Below are positions 11,783 through 22,989 of a stretch of 64,000 nt of DNA, piece by piece (the stretch's first letter is position 1; each line of letters opens with the position of its first letter). Origin of the DNA: Hordeum vulgare subsp. vulgare (lineage: Eukaryota; Streptophyta; Magnoliopsida; Poales; Poaceae); NCBI RefSeq assembly GCF_904849725.1, contig NC_058522.1, positions 236,381,084 through 236,445,083 on the forward strand. The letters run 5' to 3'. The notes under the pieces were generated by a model. The model was not told where the DNA came from. It saw only the letters and a program-made list of their open reading frames with translations, and did not search any database. A program made the translations under genes and the position numbers.

Positions 11783-13134
11783 GTGCAAGAATACCCTTTC
11801 ACTGAAGAGCCCCCGCAACCTATGAGTGCTTCCAATCCGACTGAAGTCGTTGTTCCGGCAATCGTCGATATGGTCATGGAAATTCTGGTAATCACACCCG
11901 ACTGGATAGTGTCATATATTGCATACATCTTAAGGCGAGAGTTGCCAGAAGACGAAGATGAAGCCACACTGATTGTGTGCAAGTCGAAGGCCTTCATGGT
12001 GATGGGTGATCAGCTCTATAGAGAGAGTGTTATCGGCGTAGCTTAACGATGCTTCTCCTCTGAGGAGGGCCAACTGACTCTGGAAGAAATCCAATCGGGG
12101 ACCTGTGGTCATCATGCGTCTTCTCGGACCATCGTTGCCAACGCATCCCGAGCAGGATTCTTCTGGCCATGCGCAAATGAAATGGCCAAAAATCTCGTTG
12201 ATCGTTGTGAAGGGTGTCAGTTCTACTCCAACTTGTCTCACAAACCTGCATCTGCTTTGAAGACTATCCCTCTCATCTGGCCGTTCGATGCCTAGGGCTT
12301 ACATATGGTCTGGCCTTTCCGAATGGGTCGGAGTGGATTCACACACTTGCTTGTTGCAGTCGAAAAGTTTACCAAATGGATCGAAGCTAAACCAATCATG
12401 AAGCTAGATTTCTGCACGACCATCAAATTCTTGAAAGAAATTACATTCCGGTATGGAGTCCCGCACAACATCATCATGGACAATGGGTCGAACTTCGGCT
12501 TGGATGAACTCAGACGTTTTTGTCCTAATCAAGGGACCGAGTGGATTATGCATCCGTTGCCCATCCGCAAACCAACGGCCAAGCTGAGCGAGCAAATGGT
12601 CTTATCCTCCAAGGATTGAAGCCTCGAGTCATGCGAAACCTTGAGTATGCCGCAGGCGCTTGGGTGACTGAATTGCCTTCTGTTATCTAGGGTTTGAGGA
12701 CAGCCCCAAATCGGTCGACTGGGCGAATACGATTCTTCCTAGTGTATGCGGCTGAAGCCCTTCTACTGAGTGATTTACTCCATAATTCACCCTCAGTGGA
12801 TCTCTATTCAGAAGCTGAAGCCGAGCAAGCACGGCAGGATGGAGTGGATCTCTTGGAGGAGGAGCGCGAGATGGCGTTGGTTCGGTCGACAATTTACCAA
12901 CAAGATCTATGGCGCTTCCACTCAAGGCATGTTAGGAGTTGGGCGTTCCACGAAGGCGATATGGTACTCCAAGTGGATCAGCAGCGACCTCATAAGCTAG
13001 CCCCTATCTGGGAAGGGCCTTTCCTCATCACCAAGGTGCTGAACAATTGGGCTTATCGACTCTACAATATCCAAGAGAGGATCGATGAGCCACACGCATG
13101 GAGTGCAGATTTAGTCAAACGTTTTTATGCTTGA
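11783..13134 (+). pseudogene. pol: Tat integrase, broken
   Basis: The linker (11783-12046) is followed by the zinc-binding region: H-H near 12110 (CGHHASSRT) and C-x2-C in DRCEGCQFY near 12210. The catalytic core runs from about 12290: VAVEKFTKWIEA, then MDNGSNF (second catalytic Asp). The third-acid region is disturbed near 12570. The C-terminal part (12694-13134) is open and holds FHEGDMVLQ and KLAPIWEGPFLI, the GPY/F-type module of Gypsy integrases, ending AHAWSADLVKRFYA. Stops near 12295, 12620 and 12690 inactivate it. Confidence 0.8.
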
Positions 13135-13214
13135 TCACTGATTGATATGATATAGCAGATGAAGTTTGCTGAACAATGTTGCTTGTCAGAGTCATGACTT
13201 CTTCATTTTGTGTC

Positions 13215-14280
13215 GATTCCGATCAAGCGGCTTTTCGCCCAAATCATACTCCGAGTGAAGAGCATTCCTCTCACTCGGGGGCTTAGCTGCGAACATGATT
13301 TGCCTAAGTTAAAAAACCCTTCCGAGTGAATAACAAACTATTCACTCGACGCTTAGGTGCGAATCAATTTCCGCCTAAGTGCAAATTATACTCCGAGTGA
13401 AGAGAAATCCTCACACTCGGGGGCTTAGCTGCGAGCGTGATTCGCCTAAGTTAAAAAAACCTTCCGAGTGAATAACAAACTATTCACTCGACGCTTTGCT
13501 GCAAACCAGTTTTCGCCTAAGTACAAATTATACTCCGAGTGAAGAGCAATCCTCACACTCGGGGGCTTAGCTGCAAACATGGTTCGCCTAAGTTAAAAAA
13601 AACCTTTTGAGTGAATAAAAAACTATTGACTCACCGCTTAGCTACGAACTAGTTTTCGCCTAAGTACAAATTATACTCTGAGTGAGGAGCAATCCTCACA
13701 CTCGGGGGCTTAGCTACGAACATGATTTGCCTAAGTTAAAAAAACCTTCCGAGTGAATAATGAACAATTCACTCGACGCTTAGCTGCGAACCAGTTTTTG
13801 CCTAAGTACAAATTATACTCCGAGTGAAGAGCAATCCTCACACTCTGGTTTAGCCGCGAAGATGATTCGCCTAAGTTAAAAAACCCTTCCGAGTGAATAA
13901 CAAACTATTCACTCGACGCTTAGCTGTGAACCAGTTTTTGTCTAAGTACGAAATGTACTCCGAGTGAAGAGAAATCCTCGCACTCGGGGGCTTAGCTGCA
14001 AACATGATTCGCCTAAGTTAAAAAACCATTTCGAGTGAATAATAAACTATTCACTCGATGCTTAGCTGCGAACCAGTTTTCGCCTAAGTACAAAATGTAC
14101 TCCGAGTGAAGAGCAATCCTCACACTCGGGGGCTTAGCCACGAACACGATTCGCCTAAGTAAAAATATACTCCGAGTGAAAGGAAAACTTTACACTCGGA
14201 GACTTAGCTGCGAGCAATCGCCTAAGTCAAAAACTTTTCCCGAATGAATAGCAACCTATTCACTCGAGAGGTTCAGAAAT
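13215..14280 (+). repeat. 142-bp tandem repeat built of two hairpin half-units
   Basis: The motif ACTCGGGGGCTTAG recurs at 13273, 13415, 13557, 13700, 13842 (altered), 13982, 14124 and 14194 (altered), a period of 140-143 bp until the shortened last unit. Each unit has two related halves of about 71 bp. One carries CCGAGTG...CACTCGG, the other CGAGTGAAT...ATTCACTCG, so each half can fold into a short hairpin followed by CTTAGCTGCGAA and CGCCTAAGT. It lies between integrase and antisense gene, the place where Tat/Ogre elements are known to hold variable tandem repeats. No ORF. Confidence 0.93.
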
Positions 14281-14404
14281 CAAGAAAATCTCAGAAGCAG
14301 ATAAGCTCAAAGGAATTTGGCATGGATCAAAGTCATATGTGCAACTAAAAAGTACTCGGCATACCGTGGCAAATTTAAGTTTTGGTAGTAACTGCAGTTT
14401 CTTC

Positions 14405-17400
14405 TCAAGGTTCCCCGGGACTCGCGGGCTCGACGAAGGTATCAAGATCAATTCCATGAGCAATGCGAGTTGCAACGCTGATGAAAGTCTTCATGAAATT
14501 TTTGAACTAGAGTTTCTTCGTGTTCGCCACTTGGAGAGCCTTTATCTTATCTTCTCTCGCCTCCTTGCAATGGACTCTGACGAGTGAGAGGGTGACATCA
14601 GCTCCACACCGCCGCTGGCTTCTTCCATGCTTGGACCCTATCAGGAATCTGACCCAGGCGACCCATCATAGCCTCTAGATCAAATTGGAAGGTGTCTTCA
14701 TGCCACAATTCCTTGTCAATTCTCCCCACAACAGCTCGCAGCCGAGCGATATACCCTTGAACCTTCAAGAGGCGACAATTGAGGCGGTACATATCTACAT
14801 CCAAGGCATCAGGGATAGGTGTCTTGACAGGATCCAGGTATGGCTCCACCTTGAAGGTCTCTTTCTCAAAGTTCGAGCATAATTCTGCGGGATAAGAAAA
14901 ACGAAGCATTAGTCACATTTCATTTGGCGAAATTCATAAATATTCACTCGGTGAAGAGAACGTACCCATGAGCGTCGCAAGCATCCTTGCCAGGAAGTCC
15001 TTCACAAACTTTTCCATGGCGTTTCCCCTCTTCGCCATGGAGTCGAGCTTTTTCCCCCACTCCACTCTTTCTCTCTTCAGTTTAGCGTTTTCATCTACCA
15101 ACTTACTAAAGTCCACGAGCTTCTGCTCATCAACTTCGGACTTTTCCTTAAGCTTTGCAAGGACCTTGTCCTTGTCTTCAAGCGTCTTCTTCAAAGCGTC
15201 GTAATCTAGCCGCAGCTGGTTCTTCTCTGACTCCACTTTGGCGTATTTCGACACAATCTCACAAGCCTTCTGAAAAACATAAATAATTCATTTCAGTCGA
15301 CACTATTGTTTTTCTACTTCCAAGTGGAGAAATATAGTTCAGTCGACGCTATTGTTTTTTCTACTTCCGAGTGAAAAAATACAGTCCAGTCGACCAACCA
15401 GCGGCTCACCGCACCCACCCAAGTTCTTAAGACTAATGCCCTTCGTAAACTATCGACATTAGTCTCGGGGACTACACCCAGTGGGTGCACTTAGCGTGCC
15501 CCTACTGGAGATGAAACTACTCGACCAGGCCCATCCTCACCGAGTAATCTGAAAGAACCAACCTTTTCCTAATTAGACCCCTGCCGAGGCAAGCACTCGA
15601 CAACGGTCTCGGGGACTACACCCAGTGGGTGCACTCAGCATGCCCTCACTGGATACGAAGCCACTCGACCAGGTCAGACCTGGCCAAGTCAAAAATGGAG
15701 CATGACTCTACAATTCAGACTCCTGCTGATGCAAGCATTCAACAGCAGTCTCGGGGACTACACCTAGTGGGTTCACTCAGCGTTCCCCCACTGGAATAAA
15801 GACAAACTACTACACAACATACCCCGAGTGGGTGGAAAACAAGATTGAAGATTGGCAAGATTTAATCAGAAATTAACTTACAATGGAACTTACTCAGATG
15901 TTCGCCTGTAGCACCGAGCTGGCATCATATGCCAACTTACTGGCCTCGAACGCCTCCTTAGTCCGCTGCATCATTAGCCCAGCTTGGATCATAGCCTCTT
16001 TTGCGGCTCCAGTCTGATCCTCTGGGACATGTTGCATAGAAAATGCAGGCGTTGAAGAAGTCGGTATCGCAACAGTGGTAACATGAGTTACCGAAGGAGG
16101 CGCAGTCGGCACAGTCGTCACAATAGTCGATGTAGTCGGAGGGGCTATAACCATAGCAGCCGAACCGACCGGCGGCACACTCAACACAGGCATTGCAAAC
16201 ATACTCAACACAGGTGTTGCACGCATGGCTTGGGTCCGTTCTGTAGCTGTATGCTGTGGTTCTTGTTCGTCATCTAAGAAAATGACATATGAAGCTGCAA
16301 CAGTGGTGGCTAAATCAGCCGACAGGTTGAATCCACAAAACGGAGTAAAGTTAATACTTATCATACCTGACCGAGGAGGAGGCTTATCCACGACGTCCAA
16401 GTCCACGTGGTCCTCTCCAACCTCGACAAGAGTCGTCACCGAGGTAGCGGCACTAGCGAGATAATTGCACTCGGTCATGAGAAACCCGGAAAGTTATAAT
16501 GGCAAAACAAGCAGGACGAATACTCACACTGAGCTACCGGCACGACGATTCTCATTCGGGGCAAGGCCTTCCGAAGCTTGGGTGCATCGGGCTTCGGCTG
16601 TTTGGCAGCCTTCTCCGCAGAGTCAGTCGCAATGGCCCGGTCGCGCTTGACGTTCCTGCTGCTAGAGGCGACGGTTTTTCTCGGAACAACCATTGGGTCG
16701 TGGCGTTGTTTGGATCGCGGTTCGTGGCGCTGAGGAGACTGGTTTTCTTCTTCACTATCGTCCGAGGCATCTTCACTCTCTTCGCTATCGTCAGCGTAAT
16801 CGCTCTCGGCGCTACGACCTTCACTTTCCACCCCGAGGTCAAACTGCTCCCCGTTGGGCACAGGAGAATGCAAGTTCGTCCACTCCTACGAAGAACAAAG
16901 GCAGCAGAGTCAGTCGGATAAGTATTCAGTCACTCGACGAAGACATGAACACAATTGAAAAAGATATAGCATACCAGTTTCCGCGGCTTACTCTCAACGG
17001 AATAAGGCGCGACTCGCTTGGATCCCAGGGGATTATCGCAAGGACCGGTGATGCTCTTGATCCAGTGGCCTACTGTTTCTTCTGAAACTTCCTCACGATG
17101 CGACCAAGTGGAATCTTCAGAGCCCGAGTAGTGCCACATGGCATGGTCCCTCGCCTGAAGGGGCTGGATGCGCCGGCTAAGGAACGTCTCCAGCAGATCC
17201 ATTCCAGTTAGTCCATTCCAGACCAAGTTGATCACCTCTCCCGCCAACATCTCCACCTCTGCCTTCTCATCCTCGAATACAATCAGTGTTCTAGGGGCAG
17301 TGGGACGATCTAAGGTGAAAGGAGGGAGGCCAGTCGACAATTTTGGAGACGCGACATCATTGCAGTAGAACCATGTCGACTTCCAGTTCCAGACCGATTC

Positions 17401-17946
17401 AGGAAGGGTCATTTGGGGATAAGTGCTCCTACCCCTTTACTGGATCCCTAAGCGGCCACACAACTGGATAACATTAGTCCTAGTGTCGCGTGGGTTCGCT
17501 TTTTTCATCATCTGGGATCGCACAGTGAATATGTGCTTGAACATCCCCCAGTGAGGAGGGAAGCCCAGAAAACACTCGCACATGGCGATAAACGCACAGA
17601 GATATGCAATGGTATTCCGAGGGAGATGGTGAAGCTGTGCCCGGAAGTAATAGAGGAAGCCCCGAATAAAAGGGTGCGGAGGCAGAGAAAAACCTCATTC
17701 GACATGCGTGAGGAGAAGGACACATTCCCCCTCGCGGGGCACCGACTCAAGTTCCCCCTCCGGCAACCTCCAAGAGTTTTCGAGCACCACCCCGTGCTCC
17801 ACGAGATCCAAGACGTCCTCCTTCTTCACGGTGGATGGGAGAAAATACCCCTGAATCCACCCCGACGGCAGCACGGTCCAACCTGGCTTCTTCGCCTTGC
17901 CGCTCTTCTTGGCGTGCTCAAGCTTGGAGGTTTTTCTCTTCGGCAT
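14405..17946 (-). pseudogene. Antisense, intron-containing gene of the Tat element
   Basis: Starts at the ATG at 17946 with a basic stretch (MPKRKTSK). The next exon (about 17560-16975) holds the block PHWGMFKHIF...MTLPESVWNW...STWFYC...GMDLLETFLSRRIQPLQARDH of the plant family Pfam calls Transposase_28 (putative gypsy-type transposon). Downstream exons hold an acidic Ser/Glu-rich linker, a Pro/Thr/Val-rich stretch, a coiled coil (15260-14966, KNQLRLDYDALKKT) and a C-terminal block (14884-14405) with FDLEAMMGRL and RVQAWKK. Introns fit at 16974-16886, about 16527 to 16440, 16366-16274, 15893-15270 (acceptor TTTTTCAG) and 14965-14885; reading frame is kept across the last. Shifts near 17420-17720, a TGA at the fourth donor, and changes near 14600 and 14480 break this copy. 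Function is unknown; such genes recur in Tat elements. Confidence 0.75.
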
Positions 17947-18040
17947 GGTCGCGGCAGTGGAGAAGAACCTAAGAGAAGCCTACGGGACGGAGGTGGACAA
18001 GAAGCAGGGAAAGGCACAGCCTTAACCCTAGCGTCGGCTG

Positions 18041-18050
18041 CATTTATATA
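18041..18050 (-). promoter_or_regulatory. TATA box for the antisense gene
   Basis: TATATAAATG on the minus strand lies about 95 bp before the antisense ATG, in a GC-rich setting with a CTAGGGTTAAGG box just downstream. Spacing would allow a leader of about 60-70 nt. It supports transcription of this gene from its own promoter, opposite to the LTR promoter. Confidence 0.6.
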
Positions 18051-18454
18051 ACCGATCGACTGTGTCACCGACTGGTGGGCCCCCCAGATCCCAGCCTATG
18101 CTGATACCAGAGGAGATGTGATGCGTGGCGATGATGATGGCGCGATAATCGAGGCGTCATTGCTCCACTTGCCCTCACAGTTGCGTCATCCTCACGCAGC
18201 GTGCGGAAACCAAATTTTCAAATCCCGTGAAATCCAGGCCTGCCAAAGTGATCCGTCACATCCAAAGATCCTGTCAGTCACTCGGAGTAACTTCAAGCAC
18301 TTAAACTCACTCAGACACACTTCGCAATAGAATCGATCAAGGTGAATGACGAAGATTACAGTCGACACGAAGTTCCATCAATCCCAGGAGTATGACCAAG
18401 GTCAGTATGGCTCGACGGAATCCGCATTGACCCCTTCTTCACTCGAACCCCGAT
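18051..18454. other. Region between antisense promoter and 3' LTR
   Basis: No gene recognised. It would hold upstream promoter elements of the antisense gene. Short ACTCGG/CAGTCG words typical of this element recur here. Confidence 0.4.
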
Positions 18455-18469
18455 CCATTCGGGGGCTAA
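18455..18469 (+). other. Polypurine tract of the Tat element
   Basis: CCATTCGGGGGCTAA directly precedes the 3' LTR; the GGGGGC core fits the plus-strand priming site of Gypsy elements. The same CGGGGGCTTAG core appears in each unit of the 142-bp array. Confidence 0.65.
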
Positions 18470-19045
18470 TGATGGGGATATGCACCTAGGTAGGGTCATA
18501 GGCCTGACCTAAATGTCCTACCCAAGGGTACGTCATTATTAGCTGAAGGGTCACACAGAAGATTCCGACTGGATGATCATGGCACCTCAAAAGTCACTCG
18601 ATACATAAACACTCAGAAGATATTCCCATCCACTCGATGACCTACTTCCACTCAGACGGTTCCAGTCGACATAGAAGACCAGAAGCCACCTCCATGGAGG
18701 CCAACGGGCATGCGCTCAGCTAATGGTCATGAATAGCATTAATTACATACATACTTATCAGTAACGTATATCTTTAAACCATATTGATCGAGCCCTTAGA
18801 TGCTGAGGCCTTGATGATGGGTAGCGCACTCTATATAAGCCAGCCCTACCCTCTGGCACAAGGGTTCACACTCCCCGTAACACACATTCCACACTACATG
18901 AGCTCCAGAGCACTCAGACGTAGGGGTATTACCTCTAAGAGAGGGGCCTGAACTCATACATCCTGTGTACAAGCTTGCCGTAGCTAGGACTTTGCCCTCT
19001 CCATTCGTACCCTGCACCTCTACTATCAGGTTCATTCCCACGTCA
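18470..19045 (+). repeat. 3' LTR of the Tat element
   Basis: Starts TGATGGGGATATG and ends TTCCCACGTCA; TATATAAG at 18832-18839. Partner of 6545-7121. Confidence 0.92.
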
Positions 19046-19325
19046 GCCTCCTGGAAGGTGCCCTGCCCCCTACTTCAAGTCTTCTGGGTTTCTTCTGGTC
19101 TAGGAAAAATCATTCCAGAGATTTTGTTCCGTTTGGAATCCATTTAATATTCCTTATCTGCAATACTCAAAAACATGGAAAAACAGAAACGAGCACTAAG
19201 CTCTCGATTAATAGGTTAGTCCCAAAAATAATGTAAAACAACATATAATGCACATAAAACATCCAAAAAAGATAATATAATAGCATGGAACAATAAAAAA
19301 TTACAGATACGTTGGATACGTATCA
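19046..19325 (-). mobile_element. Athila-type Gypsy LTR (minus), proximal part
   Basis: On the minus strand the LTR starts TGATACGTATCCAACG at 19325 and continues past the Tat insertion into 6544-6153. It is a different subfamily from the solo LTRs at 19452 and 37739, though they share the same layout. Confidence 0.8.
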
Positions 19326-19451
19326 AGCATCCCCAAGCTTAATTCCTCCACTCGTTGTCGGCGCTGACGTCTCTCCGGTGTAGGAGGATGCGCCCGGCGC
19401 CCCGCCCCCCGACTCAATTTGGGCCCGGGGGCTTCCACTGTGGGAGCACCT
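19326..19451 (-). other. Polypurine tract and unresolved GC-rich stretch
   Basis: On the minus strand 19345-19326 reads GAATTAAGCTTGGGGATGCT right before the LTR start, a polypurine tract, so the LTR is a 3' LTR and its internal region began here. From about 19346 the DNA becomes GC-rich and may already belong to the second Tat remnant. I could not place that boundary. Confidence 0.5.
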
Positions 19452-21104
19452 TGATACGTCTCAAACGTATCTATAATTTTTGATGGTTCCACGCTGTTAT
19501 CTTGTCAACTTTGGATGTTTTGTTTACCTTTTATATCTTTTTTGGGATTAACTTATTAATCTAGTGCCAAGTGCCAGTTCCTGTTTTTTCTGTGTTTTTG
19601 ACTCTTTTCAGATCTGATTTTGGAACGGAGTCCAAATGGAATAAAATCCCCGAAATTAATTTTTCCAGAACGGAAGAAGATTGGGAGGCTTGAGGGCCAA
19701 GCAAGTGGGCCCACATGGGGCCCACAAGCCCTGTTGCCGCGGCCAGGGGGAGGTCACGGCAACCAAGCTTGTGGCCCCCCTGGCGCTCCCCTGCCCTAGG
19801 TATTTGGCCTATAAATTCCCTAAAAATCTAGAAAAAATCAAAGCATCCACGAAAACACTTTTCCGCCGCCGGAAGCTTCCGTTTTCGCGAGATCTCATCT
19901 GGAGACCCTTCCCGGTGCACTGCCGGAGGGGACTTTGGAGTTGGAGGGCTTCTTCATCAACATTATCGCTCCTCCAATGACTCGTGAGTAGTTCACTTCA
20001 GACCTACGGGTCCGTAGTTAGTAGCTAGATGGCTTCTTCTCTCTCTTGGATCTTTAATACAAAGTTCTCCATGATCTTCATGGAGATCTATCCGATGTAA
20101 TTCTCTTTGGCGGTGTGTTTGTCGAGATCCGATGAATTGTGGATTTGTGATCAGATTATCTATGATATATATTTGAGTCTTTGCTGATTTCTTATATGCA
20201 TGATTTGATATCCTTGTAAGTCTCTCCGAGTCTTGGGTTTTGTTTGGCCAACTAGATCTATGATTCTTGCAATGGGAGAAGTGCTTGGTTTTGGGTTCAT
20301 ACCGTGTTGTGACCTTTCCCAGTGACAGAAGGGGCAGCAAGGCACACATCATGTTGTTTCCATCAAGGGTAACAAGAGGGGCTCTTATCGTAGATATGAG
20401 ATTGTCCATCTACATCATGTCATCTTGCTTAAGGCGTTACTCTGTTCTCATGAACTTAATACACTAGATGCATGCTGGATAGCGGTCGACATGTGGAGTA
20501 ATAGTAGTAGATGCAGAAAGTATCAGTCTACTTGTTTTTGACGTGATGCCTATAGATATAATCATTGCCATAGATAACGTCACGACTTTGCGCGGTTCTA
20601 TCAATTGCTCGACAGTAATTCGTTCACCCACCGTCTACTTGCTTTCATGAGAGAAGCCACTAGTGAACACTACGGCCCCCGGGTCTATTCACACCTATCG
20701 TTTCCACTTTTGCTTTTACTTTGCTTTGTTTCTTTTGCTTTCAGTTCTCACTTGGCAAACAATCTATAACGGATTGACAACCCCTTCATAGCGTTGGGTG
20801 CAAGCTCTTTGTGTTTGTGCAGGTACTTGTGATATTCCTTCACTGGATCGATACCTTGGTTCTCAAAATTGAGGGAAATACTTACCGCCGCTGTGCTACA
20901 TCACCCTTTCCGCTTTGAGGGAACACCAACGCAAGGCTCCAAGGCCACGGGGGAATCCTTTGCATATTTGCCAAGGAAGTCCCTAAAGCCGTAGCGTAGG
21001 AGAAGGATTCCTGGTGCCGTTGCTGAGGAGTATCAAGACAAGAATAGTCTCCCGTCAGCATGCTTGTTTCTGGTGCCGTTGGAAGGTCTTTTGTTGCAGT
21101 AGCA
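19452..21104 (+). mobile_element. Solo LTR, Athila-type Gypsy, with perfect target duplication
   Basis: Starts TGATACGTCTC, ends GCAGTAGCA, and is flanked by CACCT at 19447-19451 and 21105-21109. It is a close relative of 37739-39389. Length 1653 bp; no internal region follows, so this is a solo LTR left by recombination between two LTRs. Its last 100 bp contain two motifs like the primer-binding site (21012 and 21071). It lies within the remnant of a second Tat element. Confidence 0.93.
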
Positions 21105-22989
21105 CACCTCGTCTGGCCGTAGCGACGAGGGGGGCTCTCGGGGGGGCACCACAACATGCGCCCTCACGAGCCAGGACTGGAGCGCGAAGCACCGGGGCCA
21201 AGGGAGTTCGCCACCTAGGAGATCAGCAAGGCACGAGAGGTGCAGGCCACGCGCGGCCCGCGCCGCGGAGACGCCTCGTCGACTGGAGCACACTCCCGAG
21301 GGCCCTGCATGCCTTGTAGCTTGAGGAGCGTTGGCGTCGCCCTCAAGAGGTCGAGATGCGTCACGAGGCGGAGGATCCCTGCAAGGTCTCATGGGTCGGC
21401 CATCTCCCGAGGTACGCTGCATCAAGTGACGTGACAATTTCACGGTAGAATGGCTGTCAGGTGACCCTTTTTTGTTTTGTTTGAATTGAGCAACCCCGTG
21501 TATTTTGTGTCGCCCCATGCACGCGTTTCTCTACTCTGTAATGGACTCTATTAACCTCCATCAAGATTGTGTTGTTTCTTAAGTCTCAAGATGTGGTGTT
21601 CCGCCGTTACGGAGGGCTGTCGTGCCCTTGCAACCGCCCTGTGATGGTTCCATGATGGAAGGTTAGACACTGCATTTGTGCTAGGACTTGTCCCTGCAGC
21701 GCTGATAAATCTAAGTGATCAAGCTCTAGCTCGCGGGCTGGCCACCCGGGCTAGTCATCTCATCAAGGTCCTTGGTGTCTCTCCCTCTCGGAGAACCGTC
21801 TTGGGGTCTCCCTCAACAAAACACCCGTGTAGTCGCGTGGGGTGCATTGCGCTTGTGTTTGGGTCGCATGAGTGCAAAAATCCCGCGGTTGCACGGGGAG
21901 CAATGCACTCATGTTTGGGCCGTAGGAGCGCGCAACCGTGCCGAAATGCACAGGTTAATTTGAAAACCGGGTTAGGAACTCTTGAGCCTTGTGCTAAGGG
22001 TATCCGCCCAACTATCTCCAATCGCGACACTCTCACGTAAGAATGAGTGGGTTGTACACGCCCAGATCCTCCCGAGGAGTGTCGTGCGAGGCTGCGGAGG
22101 GGTTCCCTCCCGTGCCCAAGTGGAAGTCCCTAGCTCCGCGCTGGCGGAATGACTGTCAAATCGCGACTATGCCCATGCCCAAGTGGAGGCCCAGTGCATC
22201 AAAGTGGGGGAAGACCGAAGAAGATGCCCGCGGGCCGCAACTAACCCTGGCTGACCCGTGCTGGACACAACAGCTATCCTCCTCATGCTGACCCGTGCTG
22301 GATACGACAACGACCTCTTGTCTTTTTGACTTGTAAGCAAGATCACTAGGTTGACCCATGCTGGACACGACAACCACATCCCCCTCTTTGGCTTGTAAGC
22401 AAGTTCATTCCCCGTTTTAACAAAGAAATTTTCTCATGTTTTTTTCACAAAGTTTCGTCGGTTTTCTCTTCTCTTTTCACATGCGCTCGACGTCTTCCCA
22501 TTTTTGAACGTCACATGAGCAGGGGCTGGGGTATGGTGCCTACACCCGAGGTACATGCTTCACTCACGAGCCTTCCCTCTTGCGCGCCACCTCACCAAGG
22601 TCTTTGGTGCCTTTTTTCCTCGTGCGACGCACAAAAACGAGTGGATGACCGTGCCCCATGCCCCCGAGGAAAAACACCCACGCGCGGGAAGGGGCAACAT
22701 TCGGCCAGAAGACGACCTACTGAGCATATCACCCCGGGAGGACCCTGACCTACTTCGGGCGTCCTCGCTCCTTGGCCCTACCTAGGTAGTCTTAGCTCAG
22801 CCTATTGGTGGCGAATGAGCCTCATGCAAGAGTTACATTCTGATAACGCAAGGTATGGAGCGGCACCAGAGGAAGTCACGCAAAAGCATAAGTATTCTTT
22901 GCAGGAACACAGAGTTCGAAACAAAATCTATTTGTTTTGTGCCTCGGCGGGACTACAAGACGACATAGACGTAGGGAATTGTGGGAATC
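21105..22989 (+). mobile_element. Remnant of a second Tat element: spacer before its antisense gene
   Basis: GC-rich DNA with no ORF I can assign. By position it is the pol-to-antisense-gene spacer of a Tat element whose pol is missing. It contains diverged direct repeats, for example GTGCATTGCGCTTGTGTTTG (near 21842) and a related copy near 21900, and the threefold repeat at 22251-22410. Assignment rests on the antisense gene that follows. Confidence 0.5.
22251..22410 (+). repeat. Threefold direct repeat with TGACCCGTGCTGGACAC core
   Basis: Copies begin near 22251, 22289 and 22350. The second and third also share CTTGTAAGCAAG. This resembles the variable tandem region of Tat elements. Confidence 0.75.

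Larger units (their letters stand above)
6545..19045 (+). mobile_element. Complete Tat-lineage Gypsy retrotransposon, 12.5 kb
   Basis: Bounded by 577/576-bp LTRs and flanked by GCCTA (6540-6544) and GCCTC (19046-19050), a target duplication matching at 4 of 5 bases. Order: LTR, primer site, gag, protease, RT, RNase H, second (archaeal-type) RNase H, integrase, tandem repeat, antisense gene, polypurine tract, LTR. The dual RNase H and antisense gene are typical of the Tat lineage (Grande, Retand, RIRE2 relatives). By eye the two LTRs differ at about 35-40 positions, so it is not recent. Many stops and frameshifts make it non-autonomous. Confidence 0.92.

Noticed and set aside
13215..14280. CRISPR-like regularly spaced repeats
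   Set aside because: Units are contiguous 142-bp tandem repeats without unique spacers, inside a plant retrotransposon.
14598..17946. A host gene with coiled coil and introns on the minus strand
   Set aside because: It lies between integrase and 3' LTR of one element, within matching target duplications, and has the domain type of Tat antisense ORFs.
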